Positions 1 through 8,708 of a stretch of 18,429 nucleotides of DNA are shown in pieces. This stretch comes from Thalassiosira profunda (Eukaryota > Bacillariophyta > Thalassiosirophyceae > Thalassiosirales > Thalassiosiraceae). The notes below the pieces were generated by a model. That model ran no database searches, was not told the origin of the DNA, and saw only the letters and a list, made by a program, of their open reading frames with translations. Every line of letters starts with the position of its first letter. Within the stretch, counting starts at the first letter, position 1. Position numbers and translations under genes: made by a program. The stretch covers positions 1-18,429 of the forward strand of contig JALLAP010000417.1 of assembly GCA_036939355.1 (NCBI GenBank). The letters run 5' to 3'.

Positions 1-262
1 AGCCCAAATCCAGCACGCGCCGGAGGTTTGGGGGTGTGATGCACGGCCATGAAGCACCACGCACTGACGAATGGCCTTGCAGTGTCCCCAGGGATCATCA
101 GCTCTCACGGTCAAACACATTGTGGCATACTCATCAGTTGTGTCTCTTTCCAAAAAAAGCTCCAGTTAGCTACGTACGCATACATTACGCTACTCATACC
201 TTAGTCTTCTCTTTTCCTCACACAATCGACTCGTTCACCTCCACCGCCCCCGCAAGCGCAAG
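1..262. other. 5' flank of first gene; nothing coding seen
   Basis: This stretch has mixed composition and no convincing coding signal. Short open frames exist on both strands but none has recognisable protein character. The last 60 bases are pyrimidine-rich and run into the start codon at 263, so they probably hold the 5'UTR and core promoter of the membrane protein gene. No TATA box is obvious. Confidence 0.4.
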
Positions 263-2300
263 ATGGGCCCCTCCAAGAGGCCGGGGGAAGCGGCGGATGG
301 CGACGGGGTGCGGGACGCGTGGGAGCCAGGGTTGCGGCGCCGCCGGGGCCGAAATTTGTCGCGTTCGGAGGGCAACAACAGCGCCGCTACACCCCCGCGA
401 GAGACCAACGGCAGCAGCCCTGCCCCAAACAGCAGTTCCCGGCCGCTGCACGGCGCTCCGGGCCCGGCGGCGTCCAATGGCAATTTGTCAACGGGCATGG
501 GCACTGCTGGGACGGCATGTGGAGCTGGCGGAGCTGGAGGCGTGGGCGTCCTCACAAGCCCCGCTGGCGCACCACTCGGCGGAGGGGCGCCCTCCACGCC
601 CTTCAAATCCCCACCAACAAAGGAAACGGGCCTCGTGGCCGCGACCCCCTCCTCGATCACGACGGCGGGAACGGCCGAGAGCACGCTGTTGACGCAGTCC
701 TCCCCGCCTCGCGTGCGGCGGCGGCGCGGCGGGCGTCCCCCGCTGCGTTCCGAGCCCAGCTTGCAGCGGCAGTACCAGCTGCTCCGGTCCCAAATCCTCC
801 TCCTGCTGGGGACTGCGGCGTTGGGCCTCGTTTTGTTCTTGTTCTACGCCCTGCCCCTGGCGGCGTTCGTCAGCTTTGCATTGATGATGTCCTCAATGGG
901 AGCATTAATTCCGGTGGCCCGGTCCATCGTCCGAGCGAGGTACGAAATGGAAATGGAGCAACCCGGAGGATTGACGCGATATCTCCCCGAGTATTTGAGG
1001 GTGCTGCTGACGGAAACGAGCATGCACGAGTTCATGACGGACACGACCTTCTTCATGGAGAACCGGTACCTGCTGCTCTACTTCATGCCCGGGTTGGAGC
1101 CGGAGCAGCTGATGAACTTCATCGAGCGGCTCCCGCCCCGGCACAGGGAGGCGCTGATGCAGCCCGGCCTCGGGAGGATGTTCCCTTCGCTCATGGAGAA
1201 TCNTCCCGCCCCGGCACAGGGAGGCGCTGATGCAGCCCGGCCTCGGGAGGATGTTCCCTTCGCTCATGGAGAATCTGATGCGGCTTTCCCCCAATGCAGA
1301 CGCATTGCAACCGCTGATAGAAGAACGCGGGGAGGAAGATGCGTCGACGGCGTCGGGCCTGACGAACAACCTCGAGCACCAGGGGGACGGCGAGGGGGAT
1401 GCAGAGGTGACCCTGCTTGATGCGGTGACTGGACTTCGGAGGACGCTCGCTGCGGGATATGGAAGCGCTGGCGGCGATGCAGCACCTCTTGCACTGGAAG
1501 GAGCGCCGGCAGTAGCCCCCATTGCCATGCAGCCCCTGCCCCAAATCGCCGACGCCCCTGCGACAAACGAAGCAAACGATGAACAAAGCGAAGAGGAAGA
1601 AGAGGTGGTCGACGACAACTCGTCGTTCGAATTTAGCATCGACGCAGGAAGCCTACAAGGTATGCTGGGGGAAGAGGAAGAAGAGCCGGCGCCGCCCGAA
1701 GCGCCCGCACAAAATGTCATCGTGGAACTGCCTCCGTCGCCCGACCCGGAACCGGACCAGACCGACGAGCCAAACGAGGAAGCGCAGCAGCAGGAGTACG
1801 ACCTCGAGGGCCAAATTCTAACGGAGGCGGCCACCGCCGCGGCGACGAACTACGCGGCGCAGGCCGCGGGGGTGGCCAGGGACGGCGCCGCGGAGGTCGT
1901 GGCCTCGTCCTCGTCGTGGGTTGTGCGCGCGGGGGCGCTGACGGGAGTCGTTGCCGGCGGCGGCGGAATCGCGGCCGCGATGGTGGCCAATCACCAAGGC
2001 CCTGCGCCTCGTTTGTTGATCACCTTGGGCGCCATGACTGGTGCGACGGGGGCTGATGGCTCCGGAGGAGGAAACGACGGCAACAGTGCAGGCCCAGAGC
2101 GCCAACTGGCGAATGTGGCCGCCCAGTGGATCCACGGATTGTTCGCCGCGTCCGCGTTTGGGTTTGCCAGCGCAGGCGCAGCGTACATTCTGCGAAACAG
2201 AATGCGGGCAACCATTGCTGCCGATAGAGAGAAGCGGCTGCAGGATCAGGATGCGTCCGAGGAGAAGGATGGTCAAGATGGCGACGCGGATAAACCGTAG
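263..2300 (+). CDS. Large low-complexity membrane protein, unrecognised (frame split by an assembly N)
   Basis: I do not recognise the family. The ORF starts at 263 and is broken by an N at 1203 with a 72-bp flanking duplication. Counting one copy and dropping the N restores a single frame of 654 residues ending at 2300. Residues 1-175 are disordered, rich in Gly, Pro, Ser and Arg, with a basic RRRRGG patch. Residues ~178-222 form two adjacent hydrophobic helices (LLLLGTAALGLVLFLF, then a second). Next comes a soluble, well-ordered stretch with LPEYLRVLLTETSMHEF and FFMENRYLLLYFMPG, the likely functional core. An acidic linker with EEEEEVVDD and EEEEEPAPP follows, then Gly/Ala-rich hydrophobic segments at ~528-560 and ~598-618. 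The layout suggests an integral membrane protein with cytosolic disordered tails; the compartment is unknown. The start is the first ATG of the frame and follows a pyrimidine-rich leader. Confidence 0.7.
1131..1275. repeat. 72-bp direct repeat split by one N (contig join)
   Basis: Bases 1131-1202 recur exactly at 1204-1275, separated only by the N at 1203. The 73-base insertion shifts the frame of the surrounding gene, and removing it restores the frame. This is what two contigs look like when their overlapping ends were joined without merging. It is read here as an assembly artefact, not biology. Confidence 0.9.
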
Positions 2301-2784
2301 AGATGATTGCAAGAGCCCTCCTTTCCCAAGCAGTCCAAGCTCGTCGGAGTGGACACTGAGCTAGTTGGATTGGTGGATTTCAGACCACGTCGATCTGCAC
2401 AGCAATCATGTGTGTCGACGATCAATGGATGGCAGCAATTCTTCAGGCCCACTCAACGGCAAAGGCTTAGGCGTGAAAGAGCCGAGAAAAATCTCCCAAG
2501 AATCGCCGATGCTGACCCTCATTCATGTGCAAAGCCTCCTATCTATGACGACACAGGATCTCCACCGATCAAATTGCTTCGGTACAGATTCCACCCACTA
2601 CCTCGATACCAACGGAAGAAGCCGCACCATTTGGGCGAGCGAGATTTAGTCGTGAATGAGCGTTGTGGCAACGTTGCAACTCTTCTCGGCGTTTCAGAGC
2701 TGATTGCTTCCGACTTGACGAGCACCGACCCACCGCACGTTGCGCTCACAAATTTCATAGGTTCCTTCGACGCAACACCTCACA
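2301..2784. other. Intergenic; no convincing gene
   Basis: These 484 bases separate two same-strand genes. Open frames of 70-199 codons cross it, but they lack domains, have irregular composition and overlap each other. The part just before 2785 is the likely promoter and 5'UTR of the secreted protein gene. No repeats or RNA genes are seen. Confidence 0.45.
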
Positions 2785-3880
2785 ATGAAGCTCTCGCCGG
2801 CCATCGTACTGCTTTCCGCGGCCCTCCAGGCCGCCGTGTCGGCCGGGGCGAGCTCCGCGAGCCTCAGGCATACGGCGGCGGAGGAGAGGAAGTTGAGGAA
2901 GGATAGGAAAGTCGACGACGAGGAGTCCGCCTCGACTCAAGATGCGATTGAAATCGGCGACGGAGAGGAGGTCGCGAGCGTCGTCCCGCAGCTGCGCAGC
3001 TTGGGAGACGACGACTGGAACCACGGCTCGTTCGCCGTGTCCGCCGAGCGCAGCACCTCCNCAGCTGCGCAGCTTGGGAGACGACGACTGGAACCACGGC
3101 TCGTTCGCCGTGTCCGCCGAGCGCAGCACCTCCATCAAGGTCTACGCACCGGAAGACGCGCGGCCTGGCGATACGTTGTTTCTCTTCCTCCAGTGAGTTG
3201 CAAATAAACATCCTCGACCAAGAGCACACGTAGACTTCTCACCACCTGTCTCTCTCTTTCTTCACGTCGACCGCAGCCGCACCGATGGCTTCTTGCCTCT
3301 TCGCATCGACGAGTGGAAGCGCGGCGCCGAGTGCTTCAAGTCGAACAATCGCCAGGACGAATGCCTGCGAGCCTCCCATTGCGTCGAGAGGGACGGCCCG
3401 TACTGCCTCAAGTTTCGCCGTGACGGCGTAGAGGGGACCGGCAAGGACCTTGCAACCGTTCTCTTCACTCGCAAGGTCACCGAAGACGACCCTGGGTGTT
3501 GGATCATCGACCTGCCCGACAGGTCAACGACGTGGGCGGTTGTCACGGCGATCACCAACGTCAACGAAGACAAGCCCATCTTCCGCGTCGCTGGAAGGTC
3601 GTGCGACAGGGAGTGGGAAAGCGCCTTCCCGAGCGTCTACGGCGAGACTGACCACGTGCTGTTGCTCTCGCAGTGCTTCGACGACACGGCCGCCAGGTCG
3701 GACTTCCTCCCTCCCGACGGAACCGAGCGTCTTGGATGGACGAACAGCTATGACGAGGCTGGGTTTCTCTTTGGGAAGTTGCTCTCGCAGACAGGGCAAA
3801 CAGGAGAGCAGGTGACCAATGGCCCGGGGGGACCCAAGTGCAAGGATGCCTTGTTATCTGTTGTGGTGAACAGGGATTGA
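2785..3880 (+). CDS. Secreted cysteine-rich protein, unrecognised, two exons
   Basis: Predicted 312 residues after collapsing the duplication at 2989-3133. Residues 1-20 form a clear signal peptide: Lys-2, a hydrophobic core (PAIVLLSAALQAAV) and a VSA|GA-type cleavage site. Exon 1 ends at 3192; intron 3193-3276 (84 bp) has GTGAGT at its start and GCAG at its end. Exon 2 runs 3277-3880, and the splice gives LFLFLHRTDGFLPLRIDEW. A charged propeptide-like stretch (to about residue 70) precedes the body. Exon 2 holds eight Cys; four cluster at about residues 131, 141, 147 and 155, suggesting disulphides in the secretory pathway or outside the cell. No membrane helix follows the signal and I know no matching family. 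A cell-wall or extracellular role is possible but is only inference. Confidence 0.7.
2989..3133. repeat. 72-bp direct repeat split by one N (contig join)
   Basis: Bases 2989-3060 recur exactly at 3062-3133 with the N at 3061 between them. It lies inside exon 1 of the secreted protein gene and shifts its frame by one; dropping 73 bases restores it. Structure and length match the join at 1131-1275. Confidence 0.9.
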
Positions 3881-3888
3881 AGGCCACC

Positions 3889-4013
3889 CTGCGATGCATG
3901 AGAAGAAGTCTCTAGAAGTAGATATGATTCGTTGTTGTTGTTAGTAAGCTNCTGCGATGCATGAGAAGAAGTCTCTAGAAGTAGATATGATTCGTTGTTG
4001 TTGTTAGTAAGCT
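3889..4013. repeat. 62-bp direct repeat split by one N (contig join)
   Basis: Bases 3889-3950 recur exactly at 3952-4013 around the N at 3951. The repeat sits between two convergent genes, so no reading frame is affected. It is the same kind of unmerged contig overlap as the two upstream. Confidence 0.9.
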
Positions 4014-4062
4014 TGCACATTTCATACGGACCCCATTGCCACCAAACTTAGAGCCCCACCCT

Positions 4063-4623
4063 TCACACAGCAACGACCCTTTGAAGTGCACGCGTCTTGT
4101 AGGCTGAAATGTTGCACACCGTCTCGACCTCGCTGACTTCCGCATCACTCTTCTCCGCCGCCTCGAGCACCTCCGGGTCGGCTTTGGGATCAGAGCGCAC
4201 GCTCTCGAGCTTTCTGTGCACGGGTCGCTTGGCGAGAGCAGCACTATCGCAAAGCAGTGCCCTAAGCTCGTCCAGTACTGCAACTAGCGCATTCACATCA
4301 ATCGAGGGATAGCACGACGCGAGAGACCACGCTTGGCTCAAGGCGGCGTCCGCCTCGACGAGCCAAACTTTGGTCTCCTGTTCCTCTTTCAAAGACAGTC
4401 CCTGCCCAAGCCTTTGCAACACAGGCTCCGCCACTCCGCCGTTCGACAGCACCTCGACGAGCCTTTCGCTCGAGGATGTTACTTTTTCATTGATCTCTTT
4501 CTTCTCTGCCGCCGCCTCCCTCTCAGCCATCTTCCTCAAAGCGTTCTTCGATTGCTTTGGCTGTTTAGAGGGCGCTGCCCTCGGCGGAAGGCGAGTGCTG
4601 TTGGCTTTGGCGTCTCTCGACAT
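4063..4623 (-). CDS. Small charged helical protein, unrecognised
   Basis: Single-exon ORF of 186 residues. The N-terminus is basic and Pro/Ser-rich (residues 1-26). A Lys/Glu/Ala-rich helix follows at about 27-60 (ALRKMAEREAAAEKKEINEK) and is a likely short coiled coil. The rest is predicted alpha-helical with leucine-rich segments (LVAVLDELRALLCDSAALA), then an acidic stretch rich in Glu and Asp. There is no signal peptide or membrane helix, so it is probably a soluble cytosolic or nuclear protein. I do not recognise the family. It converges on the secreted protein gene. The ATG at 4623 is the first in the frame and lies about 120 bases from the stop of the next minus-strand gene. Confidence 0.55.
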   Translation of the reverse strand: MSRDAKANSTRLPPRAAPSKQPKQSKNALRKMAEREAAAEKKEINEKVTSSSERLVEVLSNGGVAEPVLQRLGQGLSLKEEQETKVWLVEADAALSQAWSLASCYPSIDVNALVAVLDELRALLCDSAALAKRPVHRKLESVRSDPKADPEVLEAAEKSDAEVSEVETVCNISAYKTRALQRVVAV

Positions 4624-4745
4624 CTTGGGTGTGTGTCAGCGAAATTCTGATACAACATTGATTTAGCCACAAAAATACCAAAAATAGCAAAGCGCGGTGA
4701 ATACCCCGCTCTCTCACATCCACGTAAAAGGTTGTCGTATCGCTG

Positions 4746-5704
4746 TCATGCAAACCACCCCGATTGTATGAAGGCATCGGTAAAGAAGATGGTAGATGCC
4801 ACCGGTATCGAGACAGCCACCAAATTCTTCGCCATGCCTCTAACAAGGAAATTGTAGCCGAGCTCGCGATGGAGATGTCGTATCGTCTCCACGAGCCTTA
4901 AATTTGTCTTGAACATTTCGTTGCGGATCACATCCAGTGGATTGGTCAATGCAGCGCCCGCAACGCCAGCCGTCGCGGATTTTATTGCAGAGCGTATTAA
5001 CTTGTCTCTGTCACGTGTCGGACTTTCCGGATCTACCTGCGGCAGAACCTCATCCATGTAAGCTTTGACGCACACAGCGGTGCAGTACTTGGGAACAGTC
5101 TTGAGTATACCCGCGCTCGTCCCGTGCCACAGTCCGCCGATGCCGTGAGTGTTGTATATTTGCTTCATAGATTCCCTGATGGTTGCAACTGCAGACTCCG
5201 GGTTTTGCAGCGTGATTGTCGAGCGCACCAACGGCATGTTCACGCATTGCACCACCGTGCTGACAATTAGCGGAGGAAGAACGGTGGCGATTGCGTTCGA
5301 TGCGCCCATTTCTTCGAGGATCTCCTTCCCTCTATCGCTCCCGTAAAAGATTGCAGCCCTCGCCCACGACATGCCCATTACCGTGGCGCCGAGCCCCTTG
5401 TATGGAGGCGAGAAGGCGTACATGTAAGGCGCCAATGACGGGTGCACCGACGAGGCAAAGCTGGTCGAGTTCAGCACCACCCGGAAGCCGGATTGACCGA
5501 CCGCCGACGCCCGCCATAACTGAGAGATGACGCAGCAAGTGTAATGTCGAGAGCGGAGCAAGAAGAAGTCAGCGGCTTCAAATTGCAACCGACACTCATT
5601 CACATGCACCGCCCCAGCCTCACCGGATAATTGACAATAGCGGCCAGCGTTGACGCAGAGAAGTATTCCAGCGGATGATCTTTGGCCGCCGCGCCGCCCC
5701 CCAT
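4746..5704 (-). CDS. Mitochondrial carrier family (SLC25-like) protein, two exons
   Basis: Such carriers exchange metabolites across the mitochondrial (sometimes peroxisomal or plastid) inner membrane. Exon 1 is 5704-5624 (27 codons, ending AAIVNYP). Intron 5623-5520 has a GTGAGG donor and CTCAG acceptor. Exon 2 is 5519-4746. The product has 284 residues, near the family norm of about 300. The third repeat has the canonical signature PLDVIRNEMFKT (residues 221-232) and the second has GIGGLWHGTSAGILKTVPKY. The matching signatures in repeats 1 (NYPLWR, 25-30) and 2 (MPLVR, 122-126) lack the usual acidic residue. The spliced start is preferred to a longer unspliced frame reaching 6023, because that frame has no family resemblance upstream of 5519. 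Substrate cannot be told from sequence. It is divergent from the membrane protein at 5950. Confidence 0.85.
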
Positions 5705-5949
5705 TTTGGCTAGAGAGCGGTAGGCCAGGTCGCCGCGCCGGAGAGATCAATAGGAGATAGGAGGGTGCGCGTCTTTGGAGGTGCGTTGCTTTTGTGCGTG
5801 GGGTTGGGCGGAAGAAGACGACGTGTTGGCCACCGGGCACGTGGGCGCGCCCCAAACCAAGCCCGCCAGAAAATCCTCTCCTCTCCTCTGCCTCTTGCCT
5901 CCTCCCCGCGCCCGACGTCGTCCGCTCCTTTACGATACCAAAGCCCACG
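5705..5949. promoter_or_regulatory. Shared intergenic promoter region of a divergent gene pair
   Basis: These 245 bases separate two head-to-head start codons (carrier at 5704, membrane protein at 5950), so both promoters must lie here. It contains a CACGTG (G-box/E-box type) core near 5838 and pyrimidine-rich tracts on the plus strand close to 5880-5935. Use of these elements is inferred, not shown. Confidence 0.45.
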
Positions 5950-6409
5950 ATGAGGACCGACCACCTCGCTCCTTGCATCATCGACCCGCTTCCCAGCTGT
6001 GCAGTTTGGGCGGGCATCTTCACAGGAATTGACGCGGCACAAGGGGCGCCGCTATCAGTTCGGACGTGGGGTTTCTATACAGGTGCTCTTTGGTCTTATC
6101 ATGCGCTTGTGTGTCCGATGGAGGCCATCCACGGGAGGCGTTCATGTTTGCAGTGAGTGTTTATTCTTTGGATAGCCATCTATTTATCCTGTTGTGTTAT
6201 TTTCGTCTCCTTATCTCCTTTTTACGCATTGCAGCAATGCCGCATCAGGGTTCATCCTCGGTTACATTGGCGTCAGCAGGGGAATGCTCGGCGTTCCGTT
6301 CGTCAACCCTTACACTCTATACTCAATGAGAAATCCAGCTCTTCTCGGAGGTGCAATCTACGGGGCTCTTGGTGGAACGCTGGCCGCAGTGGGTGGGAAA
6401 CCAATGTAA
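5950..6409 (+). CDS. Small Gly-rich membrane protein, possibly Tim17/22/23-like, two exons
   Basis: Exon 1 is 5950-6152, intron 6153-6234 has GTGAGT and GCAG ends, and exon 2 is 6235-6409, giving 125 residues. Hydrophobic stretches lie near residues 15-30, 40-56, 70-90 and 103-120. They carry small-residue patterns typical of packed helices (GFILGYIGVSRGMLG, LLGGAIYGALGGTLAAVGG). A charged segment before helix 3 (HGRRSCLHNAASGF) recalls the Arg/Asn-x2-Ala-x-Gly pattern of Tim17-type proteins, which include inner-membrane translocase subunits and complex I subunit NDUFA11. That link is tentative. The neighbour across the shared promoter is a mitochondrial carrier, which fits an inner-membrane protein but does not prove it. 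The 3' end lies 102 bases from the stop of the convergent ankyrin gene. Confidence 0.65.
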
Positions 6410-6511
6410 AAGAGTTGGGGGACTGTTGACTTCAATCGTACAGCGGACGGTGCACATCACAAACATCAATTCACAGCAAGGGTATTTATAGCAGGGGTGC
6501 ATGGATCGCGA

Positions 6512-8431
6512 TCACTTCCGCTTCCAGATGGTCACGTCATCTTCTTTCATCCACCATTGAGGGCATTTCAGCTCCGCTTCCAATACAAAGTGTTCCTGCA
6601 GAAATAGCTGAAACTTTCGGGACGAACAAAAGCCGCAATCTGGCCCAGTTGCATCTGGCAGCACGTCGATCTCAGATTCTCTTTCTCCAACATAAATCAC
6701 CGTCGATCCGCCCAATTCGTAGTAGCGCTGCAGGCATTCCAAATCCCAGACTGGAGGCAGCGTTGATCCTTCGACAGCAACGTGCGGGTTGTCTTCTGCG
6801 TCTGGGTTGTTTGGCCACGCAAGCAGCAACGCACGGTCGGCAATCTGAGGGATGCTGCCATCAAAAACAGTTGTCGCGTCGCCCTTTTGGACAGGATAGT
6901 AGGACTGACCACCAAAGTATATGTTGCCACTCTCCACATTGGATCCATTTGTGTCGCTTGGTTCGATTGGCTGCAAATCGTAGGCCTCGACATCAGCGCC
7001 CATTTTCGACAGCACCGAGCTCCAATAACCCGTGCCCGCCCCCATCTCCAAGATGTGAGGGACACGCTCCACGATGTTTCTCAGCACACTATTGCTTGGG
7101 ACACCAAATGCAAACCATCGCTGCAATGGGCCGACGATCAAATCCGTCAAAAGCTCCAGCTGATGCGCAACACGTCCCCGTTCTCGATGCATAATGAACA
7201 GCTCTCTCATCGCGAGCGACGTATCGATTCGGCGGGCACCATCCATTGATACTTCTGCCGCTTTGCGCACACTAAAGTTTGCACAAGTGATGATTTGTCT
7301 CTCTTCAGTCGAGGGTTGGGAAATGTAAACCCGCCGATAGGCAGCGGGTACCAGCTCCATGATGCGGCGGTGAATGACTTCGTAAGGGTTGCCATCATCC
7401 AGGTCTTTGCTCGGATCGAGGTTCAAATGCTCTAGAAGCGCAGTGACAATTCGTCGATCTTGCGCCTCCAAGCTTCCACTGTCCTCGTCTGCCGGGCGTC
7501 GCGCAGCAGGCAGAAGAACATCCTCCACGAAGTTCATCAAATCGATGGCTTTCCGCTCCTCTTCCAAAAAGGAGCGGATTTCCTCCATTTGATCCGTTCT
7601 CTCCAAGTGAGAGACGAGGATTGCTTCGCATTTTGCAGCCTCCTCTGCATTGTCATGTCTCCGCGTATTCACAATGCCGATGCAACTACTCCCCCAAATT
7701 GTTCTTAGCGATGCATCAGCTTCCCCGTCTTCCAACAAACATTTGATTAGCGAGGAGTTCAATCCCTCGCACGCATAATGCAACGCACTGTAGCCGCAAT
7801 AGTTTTGCGCGTCCACATCCACGTCATGCTCAAACAACACTCTCATCGTCTGGATGCGTTCTTCCGCAGTGGGTCCTCCTTCCTCAGGAGATGGAATGTC
7901 GGGCAAGCAAACCGCCATGAGGGCCGTCCATCCCTCGTCGTCTCGCAGATTGACATCCGCGCCCCGCGAAAGGAGCGCATGCACCGCCGCAGGATGGCCG
8001 GAGCGGGCGACGAGGTGCAGCGGAGGGCGGTGGCAGGCGCCCTCCGTCTCCGTCGGCTGATCCGGATCGACCTCCAGCTCGTCCAACAGAAACGATGCAA
8101 TGGATAGAAATGTACTGAGGGGCGATTTCTCGCCAGGCGATGCACCCTCCTCGCGTGGGGAAAGGAGGAGGCCGAGGCACGCCGCGTATAAGAGCGGCCG
8201 ACCGTCCGAGCCGACCTCGTCGCCGTCCAAGGGTGGGAAGAATTGGCGCAGGTTCTCGACGGCGGGGCAGCACCATTCAGACGCATACTCCGTCCATTCG
8301 CATTGGACAGGAGAAAAGTTGGATGCACCGACCGAAGTGGAGGGCAGGATTTGGCCCGACGATTGGACGGAGCGCACGACGCCCTCGTTGAGGGCGTCGA
8401 CTACCTCTTCGACCGTCATGCCATCGCCCAT
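6512..8431 (-). CDS. Ankyrin-repeat protein fused to SAM-methyltransferase-like domain
   Basis: Single exon, 639 residues. Residues ~136-250 hold ankyrin repeats: PPLHLVARSGHPAAVHALLSRGADVN, DDEGWTALMAVC with an inserted loop, then GYSALHYACEGLNSSLIKCLL. A helical linker (about 260-440) follows. The C-terminal third has a class I SAM-methyltransferase motif I (ILEMGAGTGYW, 460-470) and an acidic end of strand 2 (VEAYDLQP, Asp-485). Later come ADRALLLAWPNNP (~531-543) and STVIYVGERES (~576-586), as in an uncharacterised methyltransferase-like family I recall from fungi and bacteria. Motif I is intact, so SAM binding is plausible. The substrate is unknown; the ankyrin part probably recruits a protein partner. 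No signal or transit peptide is evident, so it is likely cytosolic or nuclear. Start chosen at 8431; Met-5 is an alternative. Confidence 0.8.
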   Translation of the reverse strand: MGDGMTVEEVVDALNEGVVRSVQSSGQILPSTSVGASNFSPVQCEWTEYASEWCCPAVENLRQFFPPLDGDEVGSDGRPLLYAACLGLLLSPREEGASPGEKSPLSTFLSIASFLLDELEVDPDQPTETEGACHRPPLHLVARSGHPAAVHALLSRGADVNLRDDEGWTALMAVCLPDIPSPEEGGPTAEERIQTMRVLFEHDVDVDAQNYCGYSALHYACEGLNSSLIKCLLEDGEADASLRTIWGSSCIGIVNTRRHDNAEEAAKCEAILVSHLERTDQMEEIRSFLEEERKAIDLMNFVEDVLLPAARRPADEDSGSLEAQDRRIVTALLEHLNLDPSKDLDDGNPYEVIHRRIMELVPAAYRRVYISQPSTEERQIITCANFSVRKAAEVSMDGARRIDTSLAMRELFIMHRERGRVAHQLELLTDLIVGPLQRWFAFGVPSNSVLRNIVERVPHILEMGAGTGYWSSVLSKMGADVEAYDLQPIEPSDTNGSNVESGNIYFGGQSYYPVQKGDATTVFDGSIPQIADRALLLAWPNNPDAEDNPHVAVEGSTLPPVWDLECLQRYYELGGSTVIYVGERESEIDVLPDATGPDCGFCSSRKFQLFLQEHFVLEAELKCPQWWMKEDDVTIWKRK

Positions 8432-8708
8432 CCTTCAGCCGACGAGGGGCAGGGCCGTCGGCGTAGCGTGGTGCACCACCCCGCCTTTTCGTTGTTTGCT
8501 GGCCTCGTCGGCGGGCGGGCGGGCGGCAAACGCTACGTAGGTATTGTATCAACGTACGTAAGTAGAAGCACCTCCTCTCAGCTCCTCTCCCGATCTCCGA
8601 TCTCTCCTCATCTCCGATCTCGATCTCAGCTCCTCTCCCTTGCTCCTCCCGACCGATACGGACAGCGACGTCCTCTCCTTTAGACGCGGCAGACGGCGTT
8701 CCCTCACG
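8432..8708. promoter_or_regulatory. Shared promoter region of the divergent methyltransferase pair, with pyrimidine tract
   Basis: These 277 bases lie between two head-to-head starts. Bases ~8570-8650 are a pyrimidine-rich tract with four copies of GATCTC (two tandem pairs) and repeated CTCCTCTC units, just upstream of the plus-strand gene. Such tracts often coincide with transcription start zones or 5'UTRs. A role in starting transcription is inferred. Confidence 0.45.

Noticed and set aside
905..1834. 309-codon minus-strand frame opposite the first gene
   Set aside because: It is Ser-rich low complexity made by reading an acidic linker backwards, and it runs through the N join with a different frame on each side.
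5520..6023. Long N-terminal extension of the carrier frame to 6023
   Set aside because: It has no carrier similarity and would overlap the divergent gene at 5950. A 27-codon first exon from 5704 with a GTGAGG donor gives the expected N-terminus.
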